64,000 nt of DNA from Thermoactinomyces mirandus (GTDB lineage Bacteria > Bacillota > Bacilli > Thermoactinomycetales > Thermoactinomycetaceae). The position numbers and the translations under genes are program-made. Below are positions 20,071 to 28,753 of the stretch, piece by piece. A model generated the notes under the pieces. It was not told the DNA's origin and made no database searches. It saw only the letters and a program-made list of their open reading frames with translations. The stretch's first letter is position 1; the number at the start of each line of letters is the position of its first letter. The stretch is taken from positions 1 to 64,000 of the forward strand of contig NZ_JACEOL010000006.1 in the NCBI RefSeq assembly GCF_013868055.1, in the 5' to 3' direction.

Positions 20071-21435
20071 TTACGCAGCTTTCACTGCTTCCTGGTTTTC
20101 TTGATCTTGTTTGGGCAGAACCAGGTTCAGCAAAACACCGATAACGGTGGATAAAGCCATTCCTTCCAGTTCCAGATGAATATTGGCCAGCCGAAGCAAC
20201 GCTCCGCCAACTCCGATCACCAGAATGACAGCAGCGATGACCAGATTGCGCCGGTCGTTAAAGTCAATCCGGTTTTCAATCAGCATTCTTAAGCCTGCTG
20301 AAGCGATGATTCCAAACAGGAGAATCGATACTCCCCCCATAACAGGAGTTGGAATCGTTTGAATAAGCGCGGAAATTTTACCGACAAAGCTGAACAGGAC
20401 AGCCAAAACCGCTGTTCCGCCAATCACCCAGACGCTGAAGATGCGGGTCATGGCCATTACCCCGATATTTTCCCCATACGTGGTGGTGGGAGGACCGCCG
20501 ATCATGGAAGCGATACTTGTCGCAATCCCGTCTCCCAGCAAAGAGCGGTGCAATCCTGGATCTTCCGCCAGATTTCTTCCCATGATATCTCCCTGAACGA
20601 GCAGATGGCCAATGTGTTCAGCCAGTACAACCAGAGTAACAGGCAGCATGACCATGGCCGCATTCCAGGAAACAACCGGCATTGTCATATCCGGAACCGA
20701 TAACCACTCTGCGTTGTAAACGGCAGTGAAGTCAACCATTCCCATCATCAAAGACACCAGATATCCGCCAATCATTCCAACCAGGATGGGAATGTTCCGC
20801 AGGAATCCGCGGCAAAACAGGTTTGCGACAATGGCGATTCCCAGGGTTACAAGGGCAACAATGAAATTTTTCAGGGAATAGACATGTACCGTAACAGTGC
20901 TGTTTTCCGGATTAACCTCTTTGATCGTCCCATTGACCGCTGCCCATTCTTCGGCCGTTTGCGGCATCTGTACCGTAATATCCGTTTTGCTTGCCATATC
21001 CACGGCGGTTCCGGCCAGGGCCAGTCCGATCACGATTACCACCGAACCGATGACAACCGGCGGGAGCAGTTTGTCAAGCCATCTGATTCCGTGACGGTAC
21101 ACGACCAGGGCAACCACACCGTAGGTGATCCCTACCAGCAAACAGCCAAACAGTGCTTCACCTACATGTTTTCCACCTTGGGATACCGAAACGATTGGAA
21201 CAATGAACGCAAAGGAAGAACCCAGGTATGCCGGAATTTTTCCCCGTGTCACGATCAGATAGGCCAATGTTCCCACTCCGCTTGACATCAGTGCAATCGC
21301 CGGACTCAGCCCGGTCAAAAGCGGCACGAGAATCGTTGCACCAAACATGGCGAACAAATGCTGGAAGCTGAGAAGCATCCATTTCACCGCCTTTGGCCTG
21401 TCGTGCACATCCATGATAATTTTTTGCTGATTCAT
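20071..21435 (-). CDS. pyrP: Uracil permease (UraA/PyrP)
   Basis: A 454-residue nucleobase:cation symporter-2 family protein importing uracil. Family motifs seen: QHLFAMFGATILVP in the first helix and GENIGVMAMTRIFSV in the substrate-binding region; about 14 hydrophobic segments. A loop after about residue 150 (TDITVQMPQ... to ...STVTVHVYSLK) is about 30 residues longer than I expect for B. subtilis PyrP and looks beta-rich. ATG 21435 follows AAAGGAGCCGAAAAAG. The gene is the second of the operon and is preceded by its own PyrR-dependent attenuator. Confidence 0.92.
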   Translation of the reverse strand: MNQQKIIMDVHDRPKAVKWMLLSFQHLFAMFGATILVPLLTGLSPAIALMSSGVGTLAYLIVTRGKIPAYLGSSFAFIVPIVSVSQGGKHVGEALFGCLLVGITYGVVALVVYRHGIRWLDKLLPPVVIGSVVIVIGLALAGTAVDMASKTDITVQMPQTAEEWAAVNGTIKEVNPENSTVTVHVYSLKNFIVALVTLGIAIVANLFCRGFLRNIPILVGMIGGYLVSLMMGMVDFTAVYNAEWLSVPDMTMPVVSWNAAMVMLPVTLVVLAEHIGHLLVQGDIMGRNLAEDPGLHRSLLGDGIATSIASMIGGPPTTTYGENIGVMAMTRIFSVWVIGGTAVLAVLFSFVGKISALIQTIPTPVMGGVSILLFGIIASAGLRMLIENRIDFNDRRNLVIAAVILVIGVGGALLRLANIHLELEGMALSTVIGVLLNLVLPKQDQENQEAVKAA

Positions 21436-21460
21436 CTTTTTCGGCTCCTTTAATTGAGAT

Positions 21461-21575
21461 AAAAAAAGTCTCTTTGCCCGCATGCAAAGAGACGCAGTAA
21501 ACCTTGTACAGCGCTAGTCATCCGCGTTCCCTTTGCCGGCCTCTCTGGACCGATTTAAAAGGGACAACCTTTTAT
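21461..21575 (-). promoter_or_regulatory. PyrR-dependent transcription attenuator before pyrP
   Basis: The pyrR-pyrP gap contains the PyrR anti-antiterminator core GGTCCAGAGAGGCC (21538-21551), matching the B. subtilis consensus. Downstream is a perfect terminator stem GTCTCTTTGC/GCAAAGAGAC (21468-21493) followed by seven T. When UMP-bound PyrR holds the core hairpin, the terminator forms and the downstream genes are switched off. Confidence 0.88.
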
Positions 21576-21578
21576 TCC

Positions 21579-22289
<711 letters not shown>

Positions 22290-22318
22290 ATTATGCCGAA
22301 AATTCTTCTGTTTGTCAA
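22290..22318 (-). promoter_or_regulatory. pyr operon sigma-A promoter
   Basis: Perfect TTGACA and CATAAT separated by 17 bp on the minus strand, about 30 bp upstream of the PyrR-binding hairpin. The -35 overlaps the last codons of rluD, so the pyr operon starts immediately after that gene. Confidence 0.8.
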
Positions 22319-23262
22319 ACAAAACTTTTGCTTTTCAATGTCCGGTACAGTTTTTCCATATCTTCCGGCCACTCTGCTTCCAGTACGATCCGCTTTCCGG
22401 TTCTCGGATGAGTAAAACCGAGAACCTGTGCATGGAGTGCCTGGCCCTCGATGGCATACGGGTTTTTTTGGGGACCATAAACCGGATCGCCAATCAACGG
22501 ATGCCCGATATATTTCATATGGACCCGGATTTGATGCGTCCGCCCGGTTTCCAGCCGGCACTCGACAAGCGTTGCGCTCCGGAACCGTTCACGCACGGAA
22601 AAATGGGTAACCGCCGGTTTGCTGTTTTGATGGATGACCGCCATGCGCTGGCGGTTTTTTTTGTCCCGGCCAATGGGGGCATCCACTGTTCCATGGTCAT
22701 GGGGAATCACGCCGTGGACAAAAGCGGAATACATGCGCTCAATCGTATGATCCTTCAATTGTTCAGCCAGTGACTGGTGCGCGAGATCATTCTTGGCCAC
22801 CATCAGCAGACCAGAGGTATCCTTGTCGATCCGATGCACAATTCCCGGACGTGCCACGCCTCCAATACCTGACAGTTCTCCCCTGCAATGGGCAAGGAGG
22901 GCATGAACCAGCGTCCCCGAGTAATTTCCCGCACCCGGATGGATCACCATGCCGCGCGGCTTGTTCACCACCAGCACGTCCTGGTCTTCATACCGGATGT
23001 CCAGAGGAATCGGTTCCGGGTGAATCTCCGGTTCAACAGCCGGTGGCACCTTTAACGAAACAATATCTCCCGCTTTCAGACGATGGTTTCCTTTCCTGGC
23101 TTGCCCGTTTACCGATGCCAATTGCGCACGAATCCACTCCTGAACCCGTGCGCGTGACCATTCATCATTCATTTGCACGATATATTTATCTAAACGTTCA
23201 CCTTCAAAAGATGGGTTCACTGTCCATTCACAATATTCCATTTCTTCCGATTGCCCACTCAA
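22315..23262 (-). CDS. ylyB: RluD-family 23S rRNA pseudouridine synthase (YlyB)
   Basis: A 315-residue RluA/RluD-type pseudouridine synthase expected to modify helix 69 of 23S rRNA. An N-terminal S4 RNA-binding domain (about 12-75, with RLDKYIV and RKGNHRLKAGD) precedes the catalytic domain, whose signature GIVHRIDKDTSGLLMVAKN holds the catalytic Asp near residue 146. The start chosen is TTG 23262, overlapping the lspA stop as TTGA with GAGGG eight bases before; an internal ATG at 23241 is an alternative. Order lspA-ylyB-pyrR is as in B. subtilis. Confidence 0.93.
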   Translation of the reverse strand: MSGQSEEMEYCEWTVNPSFEGERLDKYIVQMNDEWSRARVQEWIRAQLASVNGQARKGNHRLKAGDIVSLKVPPAVEPEIHPEPIPLDIRYEDQDVLVVNKPRGMVIHPGAGNYSGTLVHALLAHCRGELSGIGGVARPGIVHRIDKDTSGLLMVAKNDLAHQSLAEQLKDHTIERMYSAFVHGVIPHDHGTVDAPIGRDKKNRQRMAVIHQNSKPAVTHFSVRERFRSATLVECRLETGRTHQIRVHMKYIGHPLIGDPVYGPQKNPYAIEGQALHAQVLGFTHPRTGKRIVLEAEWPEDMEKLYRTLKSKSFV

Positions 23263-23741
23263 TGTGTGTCCCTCATTTCAGAAAATGATTCCTTTTGCTC
23301 CGCTGTAAAGAAAGTCAGGATCAACAGAAGAGCGACACCGATGACAATCGATGAATCGGCAATATTGAAGATCGGGAATTGGTAAGAACCAAATTGAAAA
23401 TGAAGGAAATCAACTACTTCCCCCATCTGGACCCGGTCAACCAGGTTGCCGACTGCACCTCCCAGAATCAAGGAAAAGGCAATTGACATTCCCGTACTTT
23501 CATTTTTCAATTGCCACAAATAATAAATGATGAACACCACCACAATCAAGGTAATCAATATGAACAGCCAGACTTTATCTTGCAGGATGCCAAATGCCGC
23601 ACCGCGATTCCGGTGTGAGGTCAGGTAAAAAAAACCATGTATGACCGGAATCGATTCATACAGGTTCATTTTGTGCACAACCAGCCATTTGGTCGATTGA
23701 TCAAAAATCAGCACCAAAAGCGCAATAAAAAAGTATCTCAA
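23259..23741 (-). CDS. lspA: Lipoprotein signal peptidase (signal peptidase II)
   Basis: A 160-residue membrane aspartic protease that removes signal peptides from diacylglyceryl-modified prolipoproteins, such as the two lipoproteins in this window. Four hydrophobic helices are seen, with the catalytic aspartates in GNLVDR and in FNIADSSI. The N-terminal FDQSTKW motif is typical. The start is TTG with AGGAGG seven bases upstream. It overlaps ylyB by four bases. Confidence 0.95.
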   Translation of the reverse strand: MRYFFIALLVLIFDQSTKWLVVHKMNLYESIPVIHGFFYLTSHRNRGAAFGILQDKVWLFILITLIVVVFIIYYLWQLKNESTGMSIAFSLILGGAVGNLVDRVQMGEVVDFLHFQFGSYQFPIFNIADSSIVIGVALLLILTFFTAEQKESFSEMRDTH

Positions 23742-23820
23742 AAGTCTTCCTCCTGTCTCCCACAGTCGAATATCCTTTTATCTATCCGATTGTAGCACAG
23801 GCCCGTTCTTTCCCACAAGT

Positions 23821-24525
23821 TCAAACAAGCTCGTCGCGGCCCTGTTCTTCCGCAATTTCTTCCCACTCTTTCTGACGGTAGGCATCATTATGCGTAATCT
23901 CGGAAATCTCGTCCGTATGCCCGGACAGATCGGTGATTGAAAATCCTTCCGTCAGATCTGCGTAACCCCGGTTTTCATCGTGGTCAACTGTCAATTCGTT
24001 ATAATTGCGCCCTTCCACAAAAAAATCCGGAGGATTGGAAGTTCCGTACTGCTCCACTTCCCGCCATGCATCTTCCCCGTCGTAAAAGGTTTTGTCCTTT
24101 CCATCAATATCGGTATAACCGGGCTTTAGTACTTCCTCTTCAACCGGTCGCCGAATGGATGAATGCCGGTCCGGCTGATGGGCAATGCAATATTCTGTCG
24201 CCGGAACGGCTTCCAACCGTTCAAAGGCAATTTCCTCGCCGCAAACCTTGCAACAGCCATAGGTTCCCTCGTCCATTCTCCGTAAAGCTGATTCAATTTC
24301 CGCCAGATGGCGTTCGTCATTTTCGTTGAGCGCCAAATCCTTGCCCCGTTCAAAAAGTTCGGTACCCAGGTCTGCCGGATGATTGTCATACCCCAACAAT
24401 TCGCCTGTGGACACATTCATGCTTGCTTCCAGTCCATAATTGTCCGTTTGCCGCAACCGTTGCTCGATCTCGGCCTTTTCCTGTTCCAGTTGTTGCCGTA
24501 ATTGTCGTTTCTCAATTTCGTTCAT
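23821..24525 (-). CDS. TraR/DksA-family zinc-finger protein (YlyA/YteA-like)
   Basis: A 234-residue protein of the DksA/TraR superfamily. It begins with a charged coiled coil (residues 1-35), then the conserved YDNHPADLGTELFERGKD segment (about 45-62) and a CxxC...Cx3H region (GCCKVCGEEI...EYCIAHQ) that is a degenerate C4 zinc finger. Position between ileS and lspA corresponds to B. subtilis ylyA, reported to modulate sigma-G RNA polymerase, but length and sequence are closer to YteA. The open frame extends 51 codons upstream; ATG 24525 with GGAGGAGGAG is preferred. Confidence 0.88.
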   Translation of the reverse strand: MNEIEKRQLRQQLEQEKAEIEQRLRQTDNYGLEASMNVSTGELLGYDNHPADLGTELFERGKDLALNENDERHLAEIESALRRMDEGTYGCCKVCGEEIAFERLEAVPATEYCIAHQPDRHSSIRRPVEEEVLKPGYTDIDGKDKTFYDGEDAWREVEQYGTSNPPDFFVEGRNYNELTVDHDENRGYADLTEGFSITDLSGHTDEISEITHNDAYRQKEWEEIAEEQGRDELV

Positions 24526-24847
24526 AAACTCCTCCTCCTGTCTGTTGAATAAGCGGCCGGCGCTTTCTGGCGGACCCAAAAAATGCTTTTGTTCAAGATA
24601 TTTTGTCGCTTTTCCCTCAGCAGCACCTCTGTCAGGAAGCAGCTTCTTATCCTCAAACTTTGTCTGCATACCTGTCACTTTCCTATCTTCTCCGTTTCAA
24701 AGACTTTTCATGTACCTATCCTTCCTGCCAATAAATTGGAACAGATTATCGCCGAACTATTTTGAATTAATATAAATTCATTAAACCCCTTCCTTCTTTT
24801 CTTTTGTACTGTTATGCTTTTTTGTAATAAAGTGAGAGGTGAATCGA

Positions 24848-26212
24848 ATGGGACAATTGCAACAGAAACTGCGCCCCCGGCACGTTCAAATGATTGCCTT
24901 AGGCGGTGCAATCGGCGCGGGCATATTTCAGGGAAGCGCCGAAACGATTCACGCTGCTGGTCCTGGTGTATTAATCTCTTATTTCTTTGCAGGGCTGTTG
25001 CTGTTTGTCGTGATGAGTGCACTGGCTGAAATGGCTCTTGCCAATAAAGGTTTGGATTTGCGGGGCCTGCTTTTTAAAGCGTTGGGTTATCAGGTTTCGT
25101 TTGTGATCGGATGGTTTTACTTTATTACCTGGATTCTTGTCATGGCTGTTGAAATTACGGCTGCAGGAAGTTTTTTAAAATTCTGGTTTCCAGACCAGCC
25201 GCTCTGGCTGCTCAGCTTTTTGATCGCTTTGATTCTGATTGGGCTTAACCTGTTGAGTGTCGGCTTGTTTGGTGAAGTGGAATTTTGGCTTACGGGGATA
25301 AAGATTTTTACCCTGCTTGCTTTTGTGGTTCTGGGAGCGGGATTGATGTTTGGACTGATCCCCACGGATCATCCTCCAATGCTGTCCAACCTGACCGCAC
25401 ACGGTGGCTTTTTGCCGCTTGGGTGGACGGGGCTTGTATCTTCTCTTTTGATCGTCATCTTTTCTTATGGAGGAACTGAAATGGTCGGGCTAACGATCAC
25501 CGAAATGAAAAATCCCGAACAGTCTCTGCCTAAGGTCATCAAAAGTGTTATTCTGCGCATTTTCCTGTTTTACGTATTTCCCTTGTTTATCATTATGGGA
25601 TTGATTCCGTGGAATGAGGTTGGAAGAGCGGGCAGTCCATTTGTCCAGGTGTTCTCGGCCGTCGGTTTCAAAGGGGTAGCCCATATGATGAACTTTATCC
25701 TGTTGATTGCTGTTACATCAGCTGCCAACACAGGCATTTATTCGAGTTCCCGGGTTCTTTATTCGCTGGCCAGGCAAAAGGAAGCCCCGGCTATCTTTTC
25801 ACGCCTGAACAGAAATGGAGTACCGGTAAACAGCCTGATTGTTTCCGGGGCCAGCCTGTTTCTGGGATCAATTGTTGCCCTGTTTGCCCAGGAAAAAGTT
25901 TTCCAGTATTTAATGGGCATTCCCGGATACTCAACCATCCTGCTCTGGATGATGATCTGCCTGGCACAATTGAAGTTGCGGAAACAATATCAGCAGATGC
26001 CTTTTTTCAAAGTGGCTCTTTATCCGTATCTGACCATGTTAACCTTTGGAATTTTGGCAACAATTTTCGTCGCTTTGCTGTTTAATCCGGACAACATGGT
26101 TAACAGCATTGTTTATGCATCACTGATGACAGTATTAATCATTACAGCCAAATTGAAATCTTCTCAGCTCACCGGAGATCCTTTGCCGGATACGCCAACC
26201 TCCACTTCGTAA
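24848..26212 (+). CDS. Amino acid permease (AAT/APC family)
   Basis: A 454-residue, roughly 12-helix transporter of the APC superfamily, closest in appearance to the GabP/LysP/ProY amino acid transporter group. The helix-1 motif ALGGAIGAGIFQGSAETI is seen near residues 17-34, and YSSSRVLYSLARQKEAP is the conserved cytoplasmic segment. Substrate unknown. ATG 24848 is preferred to GTG 24839 because GAGAGG lies at suitable distance. It is a single plus-strand gene with its own terminator, inserted between otherwise conserved minus-strand genes. Confidence 0.87.
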   Translation: MGQLQQKLRPRHVQMIALGGAIGAGIFQGSAETIHAAGPGVLISYFFAGLLLFVVMSALAEMALANKGLDLRGLLFKALGYQVSFVIGWFYFITWILVMAVEITAAGSFLKFWFPDQPLWLLSFLIALILIGLNLLSVGLFGEVEFWLTGIKIFTLLAFVVLGAGLMFGLIPTDHPPMLSNLTAHGGFLPLGWTGLVSSLLIVIFSYGGTEMVGLTITEMKNPEQSLPKVIKSVILRIFLFYVFPLFIIMGLIPWNEVGRAGSPFVQVFSAVGFKGVAHMMNFILLIAVTSAANTGIYSSSRVLYSLARQKEAPAIFSRLNRNGVPVNSLIVSGASLFLGSIVALFAQEKVFQYLMGIPGYSTILLWMMICLAQLKLRKQYQQMPFFKVALYPYLTMLTFGILATIFVALLFNPDNMVNSIVYASLMTVLIITAKLKSSQLTGDPLPDTPTSTS

Positions 26213-26259
26213 TAAAAAGATTTATCTGACTCCCGTGAAGCAAACAAGATAAAATGGGA

Positions 26260-26305
26260 TTAAGCGGTTGTAGTATTCCCCTGAACTACAGCCGCTTAAC
26301 TTTTT
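26260..26305 (+). terminator. Terminator of the amino acid permease gene
   Basis: TTAAGCGG-TTGTAGT pairs with ACTACAG-CCGCTTAA (26260-26299), followed by CTTTTT on the plus strand, about 50 bp after the permease stop. Confidence 0.8.
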
Positions 26306-26402
26306 CACATGAATTTGCCCTTCATTACGAAAAGTATAATTTTCATGACTCCCGCCACTAGTGGGCTGCTGTTTGACTCGACTCAACTAACCGGAGCCAA
26401 CC

Positions 26403-27161
26403 TTATCCCTGCAACACCCAATGCCGAATTGCACGGGCAACGCCATCCTCCCTGTTTGTGCCCGTTACCCAGTCAGCAACCTCTTTTACCATATCTTGAG
26501 CATTTCCCATTGCGACACCACAGCCTGCTTGCTGAATCATGGCAACATCATTAAGGCTGTCTCCGATTGCCATAACTTCATCCATCGATATGCCGAGTCT
26601 GCGGCAAACATTGGCCACCCCTTTCGCCTTGTTAACTCCTGCCGCATTTACTTCAATGTTGGTCAGGCTGGAATTGCTTATCTCAAGCCGGGGATCTTGA
26701 GAGAGTTCCTCTATAACTTTTTTTCTTATCAAATCATCCTCAATATCAAATCCAAATTTCAGCCACTGGTGTGCGAAAATGTCTGCGGGAAATTCATTAC
26801 TCCACACCTTTTCAGTGGTAACACCCCAGAACTGGGCCCTGTATTTTTTTGCCAACTCCCACAGGTTCTGAATACAGGTAACTTCAAGTCCGTATCTTTC
26901 CACCAGGTTTCCCGAACCATCCCATACCTCACCTCCATTTAAAGTGACAAGATACGAATCAAGTTGTAGAGACTCAGTAATTGGTGAACAAGTAAAGATG
27001 GATCGTCCCGTACTTAGAACGACATCAATTCCTTTTTTACGAGCTTCTGCAATCGCCTGGCGATTCGCGCCGGAAATTTCTCCTTTCTCATTTAAAATTG
27101 TTCCATCAATATCCAATGAAATAAGCCTGAATTCCTTTTTCATGCTGTTTTTTATGCCCAC
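26403..27161 (-). CDS. Cof-type HAD-superfamily phosphatase
   Basis: About 252 residues, a Cof/YidA-type haloacid dehalogenase that dephosphorylates a sugar phosphate or similar small metabolite. Motif I SLDIDGTIL gives the nucleophile Asp, motif II is VVLSTGRS, motif III includes the Lys in NKAKGV, and motif IV is MAIGDSLNDVAMI. The start is uncertain: GTG 27161 has GGAAAGG about ten bases before it, while ATG 27143 lacks a ribosome-binding site. The natural substrate is unknown; proximity to nanE hints at sugar phosphates but they are separate transcription units. Confidence 0.85.
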   Translation of the reverse strand: MGIKNSMKKEFRLISLDIDGTILNEKGEISGANRQAIAEARKKGIDVVLSTGRSIFTCSPITESLQLDSYLVTLNGGEVWDGSGNLVERYGLEVTCIQNLWELAKKYRAQFWGVTTEKVWSNEFPADIFAHQWLKFGFDIEDDLIRKKVIEELSQDPRLEISNSSLTNIEVNAAGVNKAKGVANVCRRLGISMDEVMAIGDSLNDVAMIQQAGCGVAMGNAQDMVKEVADWVTGTNREDGVARAIRHWVLQG

Positions 27162-27194
27162 AATGAACACACCTTTCCATTAATCAAAAAGAAA

Positions 27195-27228
27195 TTAAAG
27201 AAAACAGGTGGTTTGCAGAGTGACCACC
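27195..27228 (-). terminator. Terminator-like hairpin after the 34-codon ORF
   Basis: On the minus strand GGTGGT and ACCACC pair (27207-27228) and are followed by TGTTTTCTTTAATTT. It lies 10 bases after the stop codon of the small ORF at 27239-27343. Confidence 0.5.
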
Positions 27229-27238
27229 CGTTGAGGAG

Positions 27239-27343
27239 TTATTCTTCGTAAACTGCCTTTCCAGGGAATCGGTAATTTTCCCTTACCATGAAACCGATTA
27301 ACACCGGATTTTCCCGGGAATCGCAATTCACCCGCAGTTTCAT
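27239..27343 (-). CDS. Candidate small protein of 34 residues, unknown function
   Basis: A 34-codon reading frame too short for usual gene callers. It starts with ATG, has GGAG ten bases upstream (27354-27357), an extended -10 promoter TGGTATAAA at 27367-27375 and a terminator-like hairpin right after its TAA stop. The product begins MKLRVNCDSREN, is hydrophobic in the middle (PVLIGFMV), and ends KAVYEE; it is too short for a signal peptide plus domain. No family was recognised. The full set of expression signals around such a short frame is the main support. Confidence 0.4.
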   Translation of the reverse strand: MKLRVNCDSRENPVLIGFMVRENYRFPGKAVYEE

Positions 27344-27366
27344 TTTTTTCGCACTCCATAACCAGA

Positions 27367-27375
27367 TTTATACCA
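27367..27375 (-). promoter_or_regulatory. Extended -10 promoter for the 34-codon ORF
   Basis: TGGTATAAA on the minus strand matches the TGnTATAAT extended -10 form; no good -35 hexamer lies 17 bp upstream. A start site about 7 bp downstream would leave a leader of roughly 17 bases. Confidence 0.4.
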
Positions 27376-27449
27376 GAAAATACTGTTTGAAGAGTCCGCC
27401 CGGGGCGATTGAAATGAGGAAGATTTCTGTTTGCATACAAATTTAATCA

Positions 27450-27476
27450 AAAGAAATAAAGGGATGAAATTCCCTT
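27450..27476 (-). terminator. nanE terminator
   Basis: AAGGGA/TCCCTT hairpin (27459-27476) followed on the minus strand by TATTTCTTTT, about 105 bp after the nanE stop. The stem is short. A separate small hairpin CTTGG/CCAAG lies at about 27493-27512. Confidence 0.45.
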
Positions 27477-27580
27477 CCGAACAGAACGATTACCTTGGCT
27501 GACCCGCCAAGTATAATCCTTTCACCTGTTTACGAGCGGGGCAAGGAGTACAACCGACCCCTTTCCCGCTTATTACCTCG

Positions 27581-28276
27581 TCAAAAAGAAATCCCTTCAA
27601 CAAAACGCCGGGTAATCTGTTGCGGGCGAGTAATGGCTCCTCCAACGACAACCGCGTAACATCCCAGTTCCAAACAGCGTTTGGCCGCTTCCGGTGTATA
27701 GATATTTCCTTCCGCAAACACCGGAATATGAACATGTTGCAACATTTGCTTCAGAATTGCATAGTCATCATCATAAATCTTTTTCCCCCCTGTCTCCTTC
27801 GTATATCCCACCAGGGTAGAAGAAACCACATCAAAACCTAATTTCTCTGCCTCAATCGCTTCTTCTGTCGTCGAAACATCTGCCATCAGCATTTGTCCGG
27901 GATATCGATCTTTGATTTGCCCGATCAATTTTTCCAGCGTAAGTGAACCGGGACGCAACCGGTTTGTTGCATCCATTGCAATTATTTCAGGACCTGCGGA
28001 TACCAATTCTTCAATTTCTGCTATCGTTGGGGTAATATAAACCGATGAATCAGGATAATTTCGTTTTATAATTCCAATCACCGGCAATTGGACGTTCTCC
28101 TTGATTGTCACAATATCTTCCCGGGTGTTAGCCCGAATTCCGGAGGCGCCTCCCTGCTGTGCCGCCAGCGCCATCCTGCCCATTATGTCCGATCCATATA
28201 ACGGTTCATGCTCTAGTGCCTGACATGACACAATCAATTTCTTGGATAAGCTCAACAAAATTTTGTGATTCGTCAT
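27581..28276 (-). CDS. nanE: N-acetylmannosamine-6-phosphate 2-epimerase
   Basis: A 231-residue TIM-barrel enzyme converting ManNAc-6-phosphate to GlcNAc-6-phosphate in sialic acid and amino-sugar catabolism. Family features: [11 protein letters not shown] at the N-terminus, [11 protein letters not shown] with the catalytic Lys (about residue 70), [11 protein letters not shown], and [10 protein letters not shown] with a conserved Glu near the C-terminus. Start ATG has GGAG ten bases upstream. No nanA, nanK, nagA or transporter gene is beside it, so its substrate supply is unclear; a role in recycling wall amino sugars is an inference. Confidence 0.92.
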   Translation of the reverse strand: MTNHKILLSLSKKLIVSCQALEHEPLYGSDIMGRMALAAQQGGASGIRANTREDIVTIKENVQLPVIGIIKRNYPDSSVYITPTIAEIEELVSAGPEIIAMDATNRLRPGSLTLEKLIGQIKDRYPGQMLMADVSTTEEAIEAEKLGFDVVSSTLVGYTKETGGKKIYDDDYAILKQMLQHVHIPVFAEGNIYTPEAAKRCLELGCYAVVVGGAITRPQQITRRFVEGISF

Positions 28277-28309
28277 TGTTACGATTCTCCTGACTGCTCT
28301 TCGATTTCA

Positions 28310-28612
28310 CTATTGATGATCGTTACTGGTCCAAAAATCACCTGCACACCGATTGCCCCGGATCAGCTGTATTCTGCTTGTCACTTCGGTTTTCAGAAAC
28401 ACTTTTTTCTTATTCACGCTAACTGTCTCTGACCACGGACCCCCCTTTTCAATATAAAGAATATCATGTAATTCATACATAGGAAAAACCGAATCTTTCA
28501 TTCCCTTGAAAAAACAGGAACCAGACAGCAAACAAAAAGAGGTGTTACAAACCCAAAATAAGCATCCTTTGCGGTATCGATCTGTCGGTATACAGCAATT
28601 TCCCTTTCCCAT
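28310..28612 (-). CDS. Hypothetical protein of 100 residues, uncertain
   Basis: A reading frame starting ATG with GGAAAGG about 11 bases upstream and ending 33 bases before nanE. The first 35 residues are Cys-rich and partly hydrophobic (CLFWVCNTSFCLL); the rest (from MKDSVFPMYELHD) looks like an ordinary soluble segment with alternating charged and hydrophobic residues. No family was recognised. It could be a genuine leader gene of the nanE unit, a remnant of a longer gene, or a chance frame; an internal ATG at codon 38 is another possible start. Confidence 0.3.
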   Translation of the reverse strand: MGKGNCCIPTDRYRKGCLFWVCNTSFCLLSGSCFFKGMKDSVFPMYELHDILYIEKGGPWSETVSVNKKKVFLKTEVTSRIQLIRGNRCAGDFWTSNDHQ

Positions 28613-28707
28613 TTTAAAAATTTCCTTTCCTCTGACCGATTCGTTTGGACTTCCCGGGGCCGGGAATGCTTTTAACCCGGACGGAACGGATAACCTGCGG
28701 ACATAGC

Positions 28708-28738
28708 AAAGGCTGATGCCTTCAAGGCATCAGCCTTT
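28708..28738 (-). terminator. ileS terminator
   Basis: A perfect 13-bp stem AAAGGCTGATGCC/GGCATCAGCCTTT with a 5-base loop, about 15 bases after the ileS stop. The U-tract is short (TTTGCT on the minus strand, TTTTCC on the plus strand). Confidence 0.75.
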
Positions 28739-28753
28739 TCCTTGTATGATCCC

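Noticed and set aside
26357-26366. Perfect palindrome CCACTAGTGG after the HAD phosphatase
   Set aside because: Too short and isolated to assign as an operator or recombination site.
27490-27735. Minus-strand frame overlapping the nanE 3' end
   Set aside because: Shadow of nanE in another frame; its extra 30 codons look non-specific.
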